DNA of 64,000 bases from Streptomyces niveus. Lineage in GTDB: Bacteria; Actinomycetota; Actinomycetes; Streptomycetales; Streptomycetaceae. How positions within the stretch are numbered: the first letter of the stretch is position 1; every line of letters begins with the position of its first letter. Of the stretch, positions 17,207 to 25,800 are shown in pieces. The notes under the pieces were generated by a model that searched no databases, was not told the origin of the DNA, and was given only the letters and a program-made list of their open reading frames with translations. Location of the stretch: assembly GCF_002009175.1 (NCBI RefSeq), contig NZ_CP018047.1:1550001-1614000 (forward strand), read 5' to 3'. A program made the position numbers and the translations under genes.

Positions 17207-17995
17207 TTGCGACGTATCAACGGCACGGCACTCATCATCGCGGCACTCGTCGCGACGGTCGGGGCGCTCGCCTTTCCTGTCTGGTCGTACGCGGACCGCT
17301 CCGGCACGGGGGAGGCGAATCTCGCGGCGTCGAGCGTGGCGACCCAGTGGGGTCCGCTCTCGGCGACGGACCGCGACTTCCTCGTGAAGGTGCGACTCGC
17401 GGGGCTGTGGGAGCTGCCCGCCGGGCAGCAGGCGATCGAGCGTGCCCCCAGCCAGGCCATCAAGGACGCGGGCGACCATCTCGTCGTCGGCCACACCGAC
17501 CTCGACGTCCGCGCGCGCGACGTGGCGGCGAAGCTCGGCGTCGCGCTGCCGAACCAGCCCAACGAGCTGCAACAGGGCTGGCTCCGGGAGCTGTCGGCGG
17601 CCACCGGCGCCGAGTACGACAGGAAGTTCGCCAACCTCCTGCGCAACGCCCATGGCAAAGTCTTCGCACTGGTCGCGGAGGTCAGACATACGACACGCAA
17701 CACCCTCATACGGCAGCTCGCGACCGACGCCAACCAGACGGTCCTGGACCACATCACGATGCTGGAGGCCACCGGGCTCGTCGACTTCGACGAGATCGCG
17801 CGGGAGGCCGCGGGCACCAAGACCGCCAGCCCCACCGGTCCGCCGCCGCCGAACGGCAGCCTGCCCCCGTCGCCGCCCGCCGCCGCACCGACCGGTGACA
17901 GCTCCTTCACCTCCCGGCCCTCCACCCAGCCGGGCGCGCCGACGGCCGTCAACACCAACCGTCCGGCGCCGCCGAGCGTCGAGGCGAGCCCGTGA
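17207..17995 (+). CDS. DUF4142 secreted protein
   Basis: The 262-residue product has an N-terminal export signal (RRINGTALIIAALVATVGALAF), a DUF4142 domain of predicted helices (about 45-190: LSATDRDFLVKVRLAGLWELPAGQQA, AGDHLVVGHTDLD, DHITMLEATG), and a Pro/Thr/Ser-rich low-complexity tail of about 65 residues. DUF4142 has a ferritin-like four-helix pattern; function is unknown. A TTG start at 17207 (or 17204) follows GGGAG. It precedes the DUF692 gene by 161 bp with a hairpin between, so joint transcription is uncertain. Confidence 0.75.
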   Translation: MRRINGTALIIAALVATVGALAFPVWSYADRSGTGEANLAASSVATQWGPLSATDRDFLVKVRLAGLWELPAGQQAIERAPSQAIKDAGDHLVVGHTDLDVRARDVAAKLGVALPNQPNELQQGWLRELSAATGAEYDRKFANLLRNAHGKVFALVAEVRHTTRNTLIRQLATDANQTVLDHITMLEATGLVDFDEIAREAAGTKTASPTGPPPPNGSLPPSPPAAAPTGDSSFTSRPSTQPGAPTAVNTNRPAPPSVEASP

Positions 17996-18018
17996 GCCCC
18001 CGTGAATGCCCTTGTTCT

Positions 18019-18051
18019 CCCGTGACCGGCCGGATCGCCGGCCGTCGCGGG
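18019..18051 (+). terminator. Hairpin after DUF4142 gene
   Basis: Arms of 15 and 14 nt (18019-18033 and 18038-18051) pair with one bulge around ATCG, 23 bp after the DUF4142 stop. Confidence 0.6.
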
Positions 18052-18156
18052 AACCTCAAATGATGCTCTGAACGTCCCCTCCCCTGGATTCACCGGCACC
18101 CGGCGGGGCCATTACCCCTGAACCGGCGCACGCCGAGGCACGGAGAAGGGGGAGTC

Positions 18157-19539
18157 ATGAGCCACACGACACACGTGGTGAACGCGGGGGAACTCAGGAA
18201 CGCGGGGGGTCCGGGCGGTCCGGGAGACCCCGGGGCCCTGGGTATCGGCATCGGCTGGCGGCCCGAGATCGCGGAAGCGGTGGAGGCGCTGCCCGGCATC
18301 GACTGGGTCGAGGCCGTCGCCGAGAACGTCTGCGCGGGCCATCTCCCCGACTCGCTCGTACGGCTCCGCGCACGCGGCGTCACCGTGATCCCGCACGGCG
18401 TCTCCCTCGGCCTGGGAGGCGCCGCGCGGCCCGACGCCAAACGTCTCGCCGATCTCGCCGAGCGGGCCGGGGCGCTCGGCTCCCCGCTGATCACCGAGCA
18501 CATCGCCTTCGTACGGGCCGGTGGCCCGCTCACCGCCTCCCCCACGCTCGAAGCCGGTCATCTGCTGCCTGTCCCCCGCACCAAGGACGCGCTGCGGGTG
18601 CTCTGCGAGAACGTGCGCATCGCGCAGGACTCCCTGCCCGTGCCGCTCGCCGTGGAGAACATCGCCGCGCTGATCAACTGGCCGGACGAGGAGATGACGG
18701 AGGGTCAGTTCCTGGCGGAGCTGGTCGAACGTACAGGCGTACGGCTGCTGATCGACGTCGCGAACCTGCACACCAACCACGTCAACCGGGGCGAGGACCC
18801 GGCGACCGCGCTCGACCAACTGCCGGTCGAGGCCATCGCGTACGTGCATGTCGCGGGCGGCGTCGAACGCGACGGCGTCTGGCACGACACGCACGCCCAC
18901 CCGGTGAGCGCGCCGGTGCTCGACGTACTCGCGGAGCTGCGCTCGCGGGTCTCCCCGCCCGGTGTCCTGCTGGAGCGGGACGACAACTTCCCGCCGACCG
19001 CCGAACTCGCCGCCGAACTCGACACGATCCGCGCGACGCTGGCGGGCCCCGGGCCGGAGCGGACGTCAACCACGCTGTCGGGCAGGGCCGTTGAGCCGTC
19101 CGAAGCGTCTCGAACCGCGTCGCCGACCGACCCCGCCCGCGAGCGACTGGCTCTCGCGCAGACCGCCCTGCTGTCCGCCCTCGTCGCCGGAACCCCGGCC
19201 CCGGAGGGCTTCGACTCCCGGCGGCTCGGGGTGCAGAGCCGGGCCCTCGCGGGCAAGCGGGCGGAGGTCGTCGCCAAGGTGGCGCCCGACATCCCGCGCA
19301 TCCTCGGCGCCGGCTACCGCGCCGCGTTCCTCGCGTACGCCAAGTCCGGCCCCATGCGCGGCGGTTACCGGCGCGACGCGCTCGACTTCGCCGAGCACCT
19401 GCTCATCTCCGACCGGCCCGAGGACGCGGTGGCCCGTCGCGAGCTGACCCAGTGGTGGCGGGACCGCTCCGGCGCGCGACCGCCGCGCCGGGCGACCCGT
19501 ATCGTGCGTGCCGCCCGCTCCGTACTCGCGGGGCGGTGA
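18157..19539 (+). CDS. DUF692/MNIO-family iron enzyme with C-terminal extension
   Basis: A 460-residue protein. Residues about 28-295 are a DUF692 TIM barrel: [21 protein letters not shown] (His80), ITEHIAF (Glu114, His115), VENIAALI (Glu167, Asn168), [12 protein letters not shown] (Asp200), VHVAGG (His231), WHDTHAHPV (His243, His246), [10 protein letters not shown] (Glu273). These are candidate ligands for two or three iron ions. DUF692 (MNIO) enzymes such as MbnB and TglH oxidise Cys in peptide precursors, usually with a partner protein. Residues about 325-460 form a separate Arg/Ala-rich helical domain that may replace that partner (inference). A TIGR04222-type gene with a Cys/Gly tail starts 6 bp downstream. 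Confidence 0.88.
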   Translation: MSHTTHVVNAGELRNAGGPGGPGDPGALGIGIGWRPEIAEAVEALPGIDWVEAVAENVCAGHLPDSLVRLRARGVTVIPHGVSLGLGGAARPDAKRLADLAERAGALGSPLITEHIAFVRAGGPLTASPTLEAGHLLPVPRTKDALRVLCENVRIAQDSLPVPLAVENIAALINWPDEEMTEGQFLAELVERTGVRLLIDVANLHTNHVNRGEDPATALDQLPVEAIAYVHVAGGVERDGVWHDTHAHPVSAPVLDVLAELRSRVSPPGVLLERDDNFPPTAELAAELDTIRATLAGPGPERTSTTLSGRAVEPSEASRTASPTDPARERLALAQTALLSALVAGTPAPEGFDSRRLGVQSRALAGKRAEVVAKVAPDIPRILGAGYRAAFLAYAKSGPMRGGYRRDALDFAEHLLISDRPEDAVARRELTQWWRDRSGARPPRRATRIVRAARSVLAGR

Positions 19540-19545
19540 CGGGAC

Positions 19546-20505
19546 GTGGACACACTGATCACCACGCTCCAGATCGCCATACCCCTGTCCTTCGTCACGC
19601 TCGTCGTCGGAGTGGTCACCGCGCGGGCGGGCGGCGGTACGACCGACGTCCACGACCTCATGGACGTGGCCTTCCTCGGCGGCGGACCGGGCAGGGTCGC
19701 CGAGACCGCCGTCGTCGCCATGCACGCGGACGGGAGGCTGGGCATCGGCGGCCCCGGCATCGTCGCCCTGTACAGCGATGTGGCGCGCAACCCGGTGGAA
19801 CGCTCCGTCATCGAGGAGCACCACCGGGCGCCGCACGGCGCCCTGCACGCGCTGCGCCTCGCGGTGATGCGCGGCCGTGCCGTCCAGGACATCGGCGACT
19901 CCCTGGCGGCGCGCGGACTGCTGGTACCGGTTAGGAAGACCCGCGTGTGGGCCGTCTGGGGGCTGACGCAGGCGATCGTGTGCCTGGTCGCCCTGCCGCT
20001 GACCATCGTCCGGCTCGCCGGCACCGGCTCGCTCGCGCTCATTCCGACCCTGCCGCTGGCGGTCATCGGTATCGTCTCGGGCTTCGTCTGTGCCGCGCTG
20101 GCCAGGCGGCGGCTCACCGCCGCCGGTGTACGGGCGCGGCTGAAGTTCCGCAAGGCGACGTACCAGCACATCATGGCACCCGATCTGCAGATCGCCCTGG
20201 ACGGGCACATGGCGCTGGACGACCCGCTCCTGCGGGAGCAGTTGACGGCCGCGAGGGGCATGCGGCCCGGCCGTGACTTCCAGCCCGCGCCGCATCTGGC
20301 GGCCACCACGGTGGTGTGGTGCGCCGGCGCGGACTTCGGGGACGGCGGTTCGGGCGGGTCCGGCTGCGGCGGCTCCGGCGGTTCGGGCTGCGGCAGTTCG
20401 GGCGGAGGGTGCGGCGGGGGTGGCGGCTCCGGTGACGGAGGAGGCGGGGGCGGTGGTGGTGGCTGCGGCGGAGGTGGCGGCGGCTGCGGGGGTGGCGGCG
20501 GCTGA
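19546..20505 (+). CDS. TIGR04222-type membrane protein with Gly/Ser/Cys tail
   Basis: The 319-residue product has membrane segments near 8-26, 139-157 and 162-185. The soluble part in between (HDLMDVAFLGGGPGRVAETAVVAM, VERSVIEEH) is the conserved TIGR04222-like region. After residue 264 everything is Gly, Ser or Asp apart from five cysteines at 274, 282, 289, 307 and 314. A sixth Cys (259) lies just ahead. The gene starts with GTG 6 bp after the DUF692 gene, so the two are almost certainly coupled. The tail looks like a substrate for the DUF692 enzyme (inference); an alternative is a non-modified metal-binding or low-complexity tail. Confidence 0.85.
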   Translation: MDTLITTLQIAIPLSFVTLVVGVVTARAGGGTTDVHDLMDVAFLGGGPGRVAETAVVAMHADGRLGIGGPGIVALYSDVARNPVERSVIEEHHRAPHGALHALRLAVMRGRAVQDIGDSLAARGLLVPVRKTRVWAVWGLTQAIVCLVALPLTIVRLAGTGSLALIPTLPLAVIGIVSGFVCAALARRRLTAAGVRARLKFRKATYQHIMAPDLQIALDGHMALDDPLLREQLTAARGMRPGRDFQPAPHLAATTVVWCAGADFGDGGSGGSGCGGSGGSGCGSSGGGCGGGGGSGDGGGGGGGGGCGGGGGGCGGGGG

Positions 20506-20701
20506 CCGGCCTCGTACCCGCGCACGCACCGTCCGCGCACGGAGCACGGCGCACCTGATCACGCACCCCGTACGGGCCTATTGAGTGACTGTATGACGCA
20601 TCGGAGTCATGGGCCCCGACACCGCTCACAGATCCTTTACATGTCCGGGGCTCCGGAGATGATCGCCTTCCCCCCAACGCGGCACGCCTGAAGGGAAAGC
20701 G

Positions 20702-22342
20702 ATGAGAGCAGTTGCGAAGTACGGGGCCCTGGTCACCCTCGGATCCTTGGTCCTGTCCACCCTCACCGCCGCCCCGGCGGGCGGCGCGGACTTCGCCGGC
20801 ACCTCGTCCGAGGCGCGCGGCACCGTCGTCGCCGCCAAGCGCGCCGCCGCCGCGGGGATCACCTTCCGGGCATGCCCCAAGGCCGAGATGCTGCCCGCTC
20901 CCCTCAAGTGCGGCACGGTCGAGGTGCCGCTCGACTACACCCGGCCCGACGGCGAGCGCATCAAACTCACCGTCAGCCGGGTGAAGGCGTCGGGCAGAAC
21001 GGGCGCCGCGGGCGGCGAAGGCAAGGCCGTGGAGACCGTCCGGCGCCAGGGCGCGCTGGTCTACAACCCCGGCGGCCCCGGCTCCTCCGGCATGGCCTTC
21101 CCGCTGGCGGCCATGATGCCCGAGTGGAAGCGGATCGCGGCGGCGTACGACATGGTCGGCTACGCCCCGCGCGGGGTCGGCCGCTCGGCGCCGCTCTCCT
21201 GCCAGAACGCCGCGGACTTCGCGAAGGCCCCCACGCTCGCGCCGACGTACCCCACCGAGTCGTACAAGAGGGAGCGGATCTCCCGCGCCAAGGCGTACGC
21301 CCAGGGGTGCGCGCGCAACGCGGGAGCGTCCCTGCGCCACTACACGTCGCTGAACAACGCCCGCGACCTCGACGTCCTGCGGGCCGCCCTCGGTGAGAAG
21401 AAGCTGTCCTTCATGGGCGCCTCCTACGGAACGTACTTCGGCGCGCTGTACGCGTCGCTCTTCCCGTCCCACGTACGCCGGATGGTCTTCGACTCGGCCG
21501 TCAACCCGGCCCCGGACCAGATCTGGTACCGCAACAACCTCGACCAGTCCTTCGCCTTCGAGCGGCGATGGGCGGACTTCCGCGCCTGGGTCGCCAAGCA
21601 CGACGCGACGTACCACCTCGGCACCACACCCGACGAGGTCCAGCGCAACTACGAGCGGGTACGGGCGGAGGTCGCGCACCGGCCGGCGGGCGGCAAGGTC
21701 GGTCCCGGCCAGCTCCACGCGGCGATGCTCGGGGTGGGCTACTACGACGACTACTGGGCGATTCGCGCCACGGCCCTGTCCGAGTTCCTGAAGGGCAATA
21801 CGAAGCCCCTGGTCGACCAGGCCGCACCGCGGGCGGCGGCGGCCGTGGACAACGAGAACAGCAACGCCGTCTACACGGCCGTGGAATGCAACGACGCCCC
21901 GTGGCCCACGGACTGGAAGGTGTGGGACCGCGACAACACCCGACTCGCCGAGGTCGCGCCGTTCGAGACCTGGGACAACGCGTGGATGAATCTGCCGTGC
22001 GCCTTCTGGCCGGCCCAGCGCCAGAAGCCGGCCGACATCCGCACGAGCGCCGGTGAGCTGCCGCCGACGCTGATCCTGGCCGCCGAGCGGGACGCTGCGA
22101 CGCCGTATCCGGGGGCGCTGGAGCTCCAGCGGCGCCTGGCCGGATCCGTTCTGGTGACCGAGCGCGGCGCGGGCACGCACGGCATCGCGGGCGGCACCAA
22201 CGAGTGCGTCAACGACCATGTCGAGGCGTATCTGCTGACCGGGAAGACACCGGTGCGGCGCGCAGAGTGCGCGCCGCACGCGGAGCCGAACCCGGTGTCG
22301 CTGGACGAGAGGTCCGGCCGCGGGCTGCCGCCGGTCGTCTGA
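20702..22342 (+). CDS. Secreted SlpD/Tap-like alpha/beta-hydrolase (tripeptidyl aminopeptidase family)
   Basis: The 546-residue protein has a signal peptide (about 1-29) and an alpha/beta-hydrolase catalytic core: oxyanion region YNPGGPGSSG, nucleophile Ser241 in GASYGTYFG, acid Asp in AERDAATPYPGA, and His in GAGTHGI. The conserved Cys residues of the Tap/SlpD family are present. Where relatives read GFDPRGVG, this one reads GYAPRGVG. Relatives cleave N-terminal tripeptides from extracellular proteins. It follows GAAGGGAAAGCG. It is probably separate from the DUF692 pair (196-bp gap). Confidence 0.85.
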   Translation: MRAVAKYGALVTLGSLVLSTLTAAPAGGADFAGTSSEARGTVVAAKRAAAAGITFRACPKAEMLPAPLKCGTVEVPLDYTRPDGERIKLTVSRVKASGRTGAAGGEGKAVETVRRQGALVYNPGGPGSSGMAFPLAAMMPEWKRIAAAYDMVGYAPRGVGRSAPLSCQNAADFAKAPTLAPTYPTESYKRERISRAKAYAQGCARNAGASLRHYTSLNNARDLDVLRAALGEKKLSFMGASYGTYFGALYASLFPSHVRRMVFDSAVNPAPDQIWYRNNLDQSFAFERRWADFRAWVAKHDATYHLGTTPDEVQRNYERVRAEVAHRPAGGKVGPGQLHAAMLGVGYYDDYWAIRATALSEFLKGNTKPLVDQAAPRAAAAVDNENSNAVYTAVECNDAPWPTDWKVWDRDNTRLAEVAPFETWDNAWMNLPCAFWPAQRQKPADIRTSAGELPPTLILAAERDAATPYPGALELQRRLAGSVLVTERGAGTHGIAGGTNECVNDHVEAYLLTGKTPVRRAECAPHAEPNPVSLDERSGRGLPPVV

Positions 22343-22354
22343 TCTTCCGGGTGG

Positions 22355-22388
22355 GACGGCCGGGCTGCCCGAGGGCGGTCCGGCCGTC
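22355..22388. terminator. Bidirectional hairpin terminator
   Basis: Nine-bp perfect outer arms (22355-22363 and 22380-22388) with further pairing inside (GCCC with GGGC) lie between the convergent hydrolase and hemQ genes. Confidence 0.65.
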
Positions 22389-22436
22389 ATGCAGTTGTGC
22401 GATCGCCGGGGGCGGATCGCGGGCCGCGCCTGTGGA

Positions 22437-23153
22437 TCAGGCGAGTTCGGCGACCAGGTCCGCGACCGACTTGCGGCGGCCGGTGTAGAACGGCACCTCT
22501 TCCCGTACGTACAGCCGTGCCTTCGAACCACGCAGATGACGCATCAGGTCGACGATCCTGTCCAGTTCGTCGGCCTCGAACGCGAGAATCCACTCGTAGT
22601 CACCGAGCGAGAAGGATGACACGGTGTTGGCGCGGACGTCCGGATAACCACGGGCCATCTTTCCGTGGTCGGCGAGCATCGTACGCCGCTCCTCGTCGGG
22701 CAGCAGGTACCAGTCGTAACTGCGCACGAAGGGGTAGACGCTCACGTAGTTGCGCGGCGTCTCGTCGGCCAGGAAGGCCGGCACATGGGACTTGTTGAAC
22801 TCGGCGGGGCGGTGCAGCGCCATGTTCGACCAGACGGGGTCGAGCGCCCGGCCGAGCCTGGTGCGGCGGAAGAGGTTGTACGCCCCCTGGAGCTCGTCAG
22901 CGGTCCCGGCGTGCCACCAGAACATCACGTCCGCGTCGGCGCGCAGCCCGGACACGTCGTACGTCCCGCGCACGGTGATGTCCTTGGCGGCGAGCTGGTC
23001 GAACAGTTCCTGGACCTCGTCGGCGTAACCGGTCCGGTCCTCCGGCAGCAGATCGCGCAGCTTGAAGACGGACCACAGCGTGTAGCGGATGACGTCGTTG
23101 AGATCCTTGGCCTTCTTGCCCGCGTTGGGGATCTTGTCTGGTGCGGAAGTCAT
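22437..23153 (-). CDS. hemQ: Coproheme decarboxylase / H2O2-dependent heme synthase
   Basis: The 238-residue protein is of the chlorite-dismutase-like HemQ (ChdC) family: [68 protein letters not shown] (with the Tyr used as catalytic radical in the family) and [13 protein letters not shown]. It turns coproheme III into heme b, the last step of the Gram-positive heme route. The neighbour upstream by 4 bp is the coproporphyrinogen oxidase gene; the two form a unit. Confidence 0.93.
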   Translation of the reverse strand: MTSAPDKIPNAGKKAKDLNDVIRYTLWSVFKLRDLLPEDRTGYADEVQELFDQLAAKDITVRGTYDVSGLRADADVMFWWHAGTADELQGAYNLFRRTRLGRALDPVWSNMALHRPAEFNKSHVPAFLADETPRNYVSVYPFVRSYDWYLLPDEERRTMLADHGKMARGYPDVRANTVSSFSLGDYEWILAFEADELDRIVDLMRHLRGSKARLYVREEVPFYTGRRKSVADLVAELA

Positions 23154-23157
23154 ACGG

Positions 23158-24615
23158 CTATTCTCCCGTGTCCCGATCCGTGCCCCGCGCCAGGGTCGGC
23201 GTGGCCATGATCTCGCCGGCGGCGCGCCGCGCGCTCGCGATACAGGCGGGGATGCCGACGCCGTCATAGGGCGCCCCGCACAGGCGCAGCGCGGGAAGTT
23301 TCGCGACGGCCTCGCGGATTCGGGCGACGCGGGCGGGGTGGCCGACCGGGTACTGGGGCAGGCCGCCGATCCACCGGGTCACCTCGGTGGCCACGGGGCG
23401 CGCGGCGAGTCCGGTGGCCGCGCCGAGGTCGCGCAGGGAGGCCTCGACGAGTTCGGCGTCCTCGCGCTGGAGCTGCTCCTCCTCGCCGTACCGGCCGATG
23501 GACGTGCGCAGGACGAACAGGTCCGGCGCCGAGGCGTCGACCCAGCCCCACTTACGGGTGGAGAAGGTGGCGGCCTTGATGGTGCGGCCGTCGACGGGCG
23601 GTACGAGGAAGCCGCTGCCGTCGGGCAGACCGGGCAGTTCCGTGATCGCGGCGCGGCGGAAGGCCATCGTCACGAGGGCCATGGAGGCGTACTCGATCGC
23701 GGCGAGTTCGGCGGACGCGGCGGGCGACTCCTGGGCGAGGAGCGCGGAGGCGGACCAGGCGGGGTTCGCCATGACGACCCCGTCGGCGGCGACGATCTCC
23801 TGATCGGTCCTGACCGCCCAGCCGTGGGCGGTCCGGGTGAGGGCGAGGACGGGTGTCTCCGTACGGATGTCGCCCCCGCGTGCCCGTACGGAGTCGGCGA
23901 CGGCGCCCGGGAGCCGGCCCACGCCGCCGTCGATACCGGTGAACACTGCGTCGTCACGGGGCTGTTCGGCGGCCTTGGACCGGATGGCGCGGACGGCGTC
24001 GAGCATCGAGTCGTGGGTGCGCAGCGCCTCGAAGAGCTGGGGGACGGCGGCGCGCATCGAGATGCGGTAGGCGTCGCCCGCGTAGACGCCGCCGAGCAGG
24101 GGCTCCACGAGCCGGTCGACGACCTCGCGGCCCAGGCGCCGCGCGACGTACTCGCCGACGGACACGTCGTCGCCCACGGCCACCGGTTCGAGGTCGCGCT
24201 CGCGGGCGATCCTGGCGGCGCCTTCCACGGAGAGCAGACCGCCGAGGGCCGAGGCGTCGGCGGGGACGCCCATCACATGGCCCTTGGGCATGGCGTACAG
24301 CTCGCCGCGCGACCAGACGGAGGCGTAGGTCGTGGCGGGCGGCTGCAGGCGCTCACCGAGCCCCACGGAGCGGGCGAGGGCGACGGCCTCGGGGCGGCGC
24401 GCGAGCATGGACTCGGCGCCGAGGTCGACGGGGGCGCCCTCGATCTCACCGGTCCTCAGTTTGCCGCCGAGCCGGCCGGTCGCCTCCAGGAGCGTCACGC
24501 GGGCCCCGGCGGTCAGCAGCCGGTCGGCGGCGGCGAGACCGGCGATGCCGCCCCCGACGACGACGACATGGGGCGCGGGACCGGAGACAGGCGTGGGATT
24601 CGGGCTGCTCACCAT
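23158..24615 (-). CDS. hemG: FAD-dependent coproporphyrinogen/protoporphyrinogen oxidase
   Basis: The 485-residue flavoprotein begins with a GxGxxG FAD site ([18 protein letters not shown]) and [13 protein letters not shown], and ends with [27 protein letters not shown], as in HemY/CgoX. With hemQ next to it, the likely reaction is coproporphyrinogen III to coproporphyrin III by O2, rather than the protoporphyrin reaction named by the older symbol. The start at 24615 is the family start; the frame is open to 24747. Confidence 0.92.
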   Translation of the reverse strand: MVSSPNPTPVSGPAPHVVVVGGGIAGLAAADRLLTAGARVTLLEATGRLGGKLRTGEIEGAPVDLGAESMLARRPEAVALARSVGLGERLQPPATTYASVWSRGELYAMPKGHVMGVPADASALGGLLSVEGAARIARERDLEPVAVGDDVSVGEYVARRLGREVVDRLVEPLLGGVYAGDAYRISMRAAVPQLFEALRTHDSMLDAVRAIRSKAAEQPRDDAVFTGIDGGVGRLPGAVADSVRARGGDIRTETPVLALTRTAHGWAVRTDQEIVAADGVVMANPAWSASALLAQESPAASAELAAIEYASMALVTMAFRRAAITELPGLPDGSGFLVPPVDGRTIKAATFSTRKWGWVDASAPDLFVLRTSIGRYGEEEQLQREDAELVEASLRDLGAATGLAARPVATEVTRWIGGLPQYPVGHPARVARIREAVAKLPALRLCGAPYDGVGIPACIASARRAAGEIMATPTLARGTDRDTGE

Positions 24616-24776
24616 GGTCTCCACTCTCTCAGACCACTCGCGGCGCCGGCCCGGCGCGCCTCTGCCCGTACCGAGTCCCGACCGTGACCGCTTCGCGACC
24701 GGAAAAGCGCAACCCGCTCCCGTGCCGGTCCGTCGAACCAGCGACATTCACGCACGGCAGCCTTGGGGGGACCGAC

Positions 24777-25733
24777 ATGCGTGCACTTCCCGCATTCGCG
24801 GCAGCACTTCTCACCGCTTCACTCGCCCTGGCGGGATGCACCGCGTCGAGTTCGGACAGTGGGGACCTGAAGGGCGAGAGCCGGGCCGAGTCGGCGAAGG
24901 GCCGGCAGGGGGCGGGGGCGGCGGCGGACGAGGCCGCCGGCGAGGGGCAGGCCGGCAAGAGCGACGCCGTCGACGAGAAGTTCGCGAAGACCCATGTGAT
25001 CCGCACCGCCACCCTCTCGGTGGAGGTCAAGAGCGTGACGAAGGCCCTCGCCGAGGCCCGTACGGTCGCGCTGGACGCGGGCGGTGTGGTCGAGGACGAG
25101 ACCACCGAGCGCATCGACGACACACATGTGGCCTCGAACCTCGTACTGCGGGTCCCGGAGGCCGAGTACGACGCCGTCCTCGGCGAACTGGCGGGCACCG
25201 GCAAGCTGTTGGCGCGTTCGGCGAACGCCAAGGACGTCACCGAGCAGGTGGTCGACGTGAACAGCCGGATCGCGACGCAGCGCGCGAGCGTCAACCGCGT
25301 ACGGAAGCTGATGGACCAGGCCGAGGACATCACGGACGTGGTGGCCCTGGAGTCCCAGCTGAACACGCGCCAGGCCGAGTTGGAGTCCCTGCTGGCCAGG
25401 CAGGCGTCGCTCGCCGACCGGACGACGATGGCGACCATCACGCTGGACCTCAGTGAGCGCCCGAAGGAGGAGAAGGACTCCGAGGACGAGGACCCGGGCT
25501 TCCTGGACGCGCTCGGCGGCGGCTGGGACGCGTTGGTGACGGTGCTGCGGTGGATCGTCGTGGTGGTCGCCGCGATCCTGCCGTTCGTCGCGGCGCTGGC
25601 GGTGCTGCTCGGGCTGTGGCTGTTCCTCGGCGCCCGGCTGCGGTCCCGGCGTACGCGGAACCCGGCACCGGTGCCCGCACCGGCCCCGGCGCCCGACGCG
25701 GAGCCGTCGCCCGGCACGGGCGGGCGGGACTGA
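24777..25733 (+). CDS. DUF4349 lipoprotein
   Basis: The 318-residue protein has a lipoprotein signal (LALAGC), a conserved DUF4349 region (about 75-240: IRTATLSVEVKSVTKALAEA, NLVLRVPEAEYDAVLGEL, ARSANAKDVTEQVVDVNSRIATQRASVNRVRKLM, coiled-coil), one C-terminal transmembrane helix (about 252-280: WIVVVVAAILPFVAALAVLLGLWLFLGA), and a Pro/Ala-rich end. Function is unknown; the layout suggests a surface protein anchored at both ends. GGGGGG precedes the ATG by 6 nt. Confidence 0.85.
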   Translation: MRALPAFAAALLTASLALAGCTASSSDSGDLKGESRAESAKGRQGAGAAADEAAGEGQAGKSDAVDEKFAKTHVIRTATLSVEVKSVTKALAEARTVALDAGGVVEDETTERIDDTHVASNLVLRVPEAEYDAVLGELAGTGKLLARSANAKDVTEQVVDVNSRIATQRASVNRVRKLMDQAEDITDVVALESQLNTRQAELESLLARQASLADRTTMATITLDLSERPKEEKDSEDEDPGFLDALGGGWDALVTVLRWIVVVVAAILPFVAALAVLLGLWLFLGARLRSRRTRNPAPVPAPAPAPDAEPSPGTGGRD

Positions 25734-25800
25734 TCCGGCGCGTCCGCGTAGCGTCTGTGCCGGGTACGCGGTGCCCGGCACACACGCGAAGGGACGCGCA

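Noticed and set aside
17068..18099. Minus-strand frame opposite DUF4142
   Set aside because: The plus-strand product has a signal peptide, a conserved domain and a ribosome site; the antisense frame has none.
20593..20691. 32-codon frame as a separate peptide precursor for the DUF692 enzyme
   Set aside because: No Cys, no ribosome site, and overlaps the promoter region of the next gene.
20171..22531. Very long minus-strand open frame opposite the secreted hydrolase
   Set aside because: Arg/Gly/Pro-rich translation with no domain, antisense to a gene with clear catalytic motifs; typical high-GC shadow.
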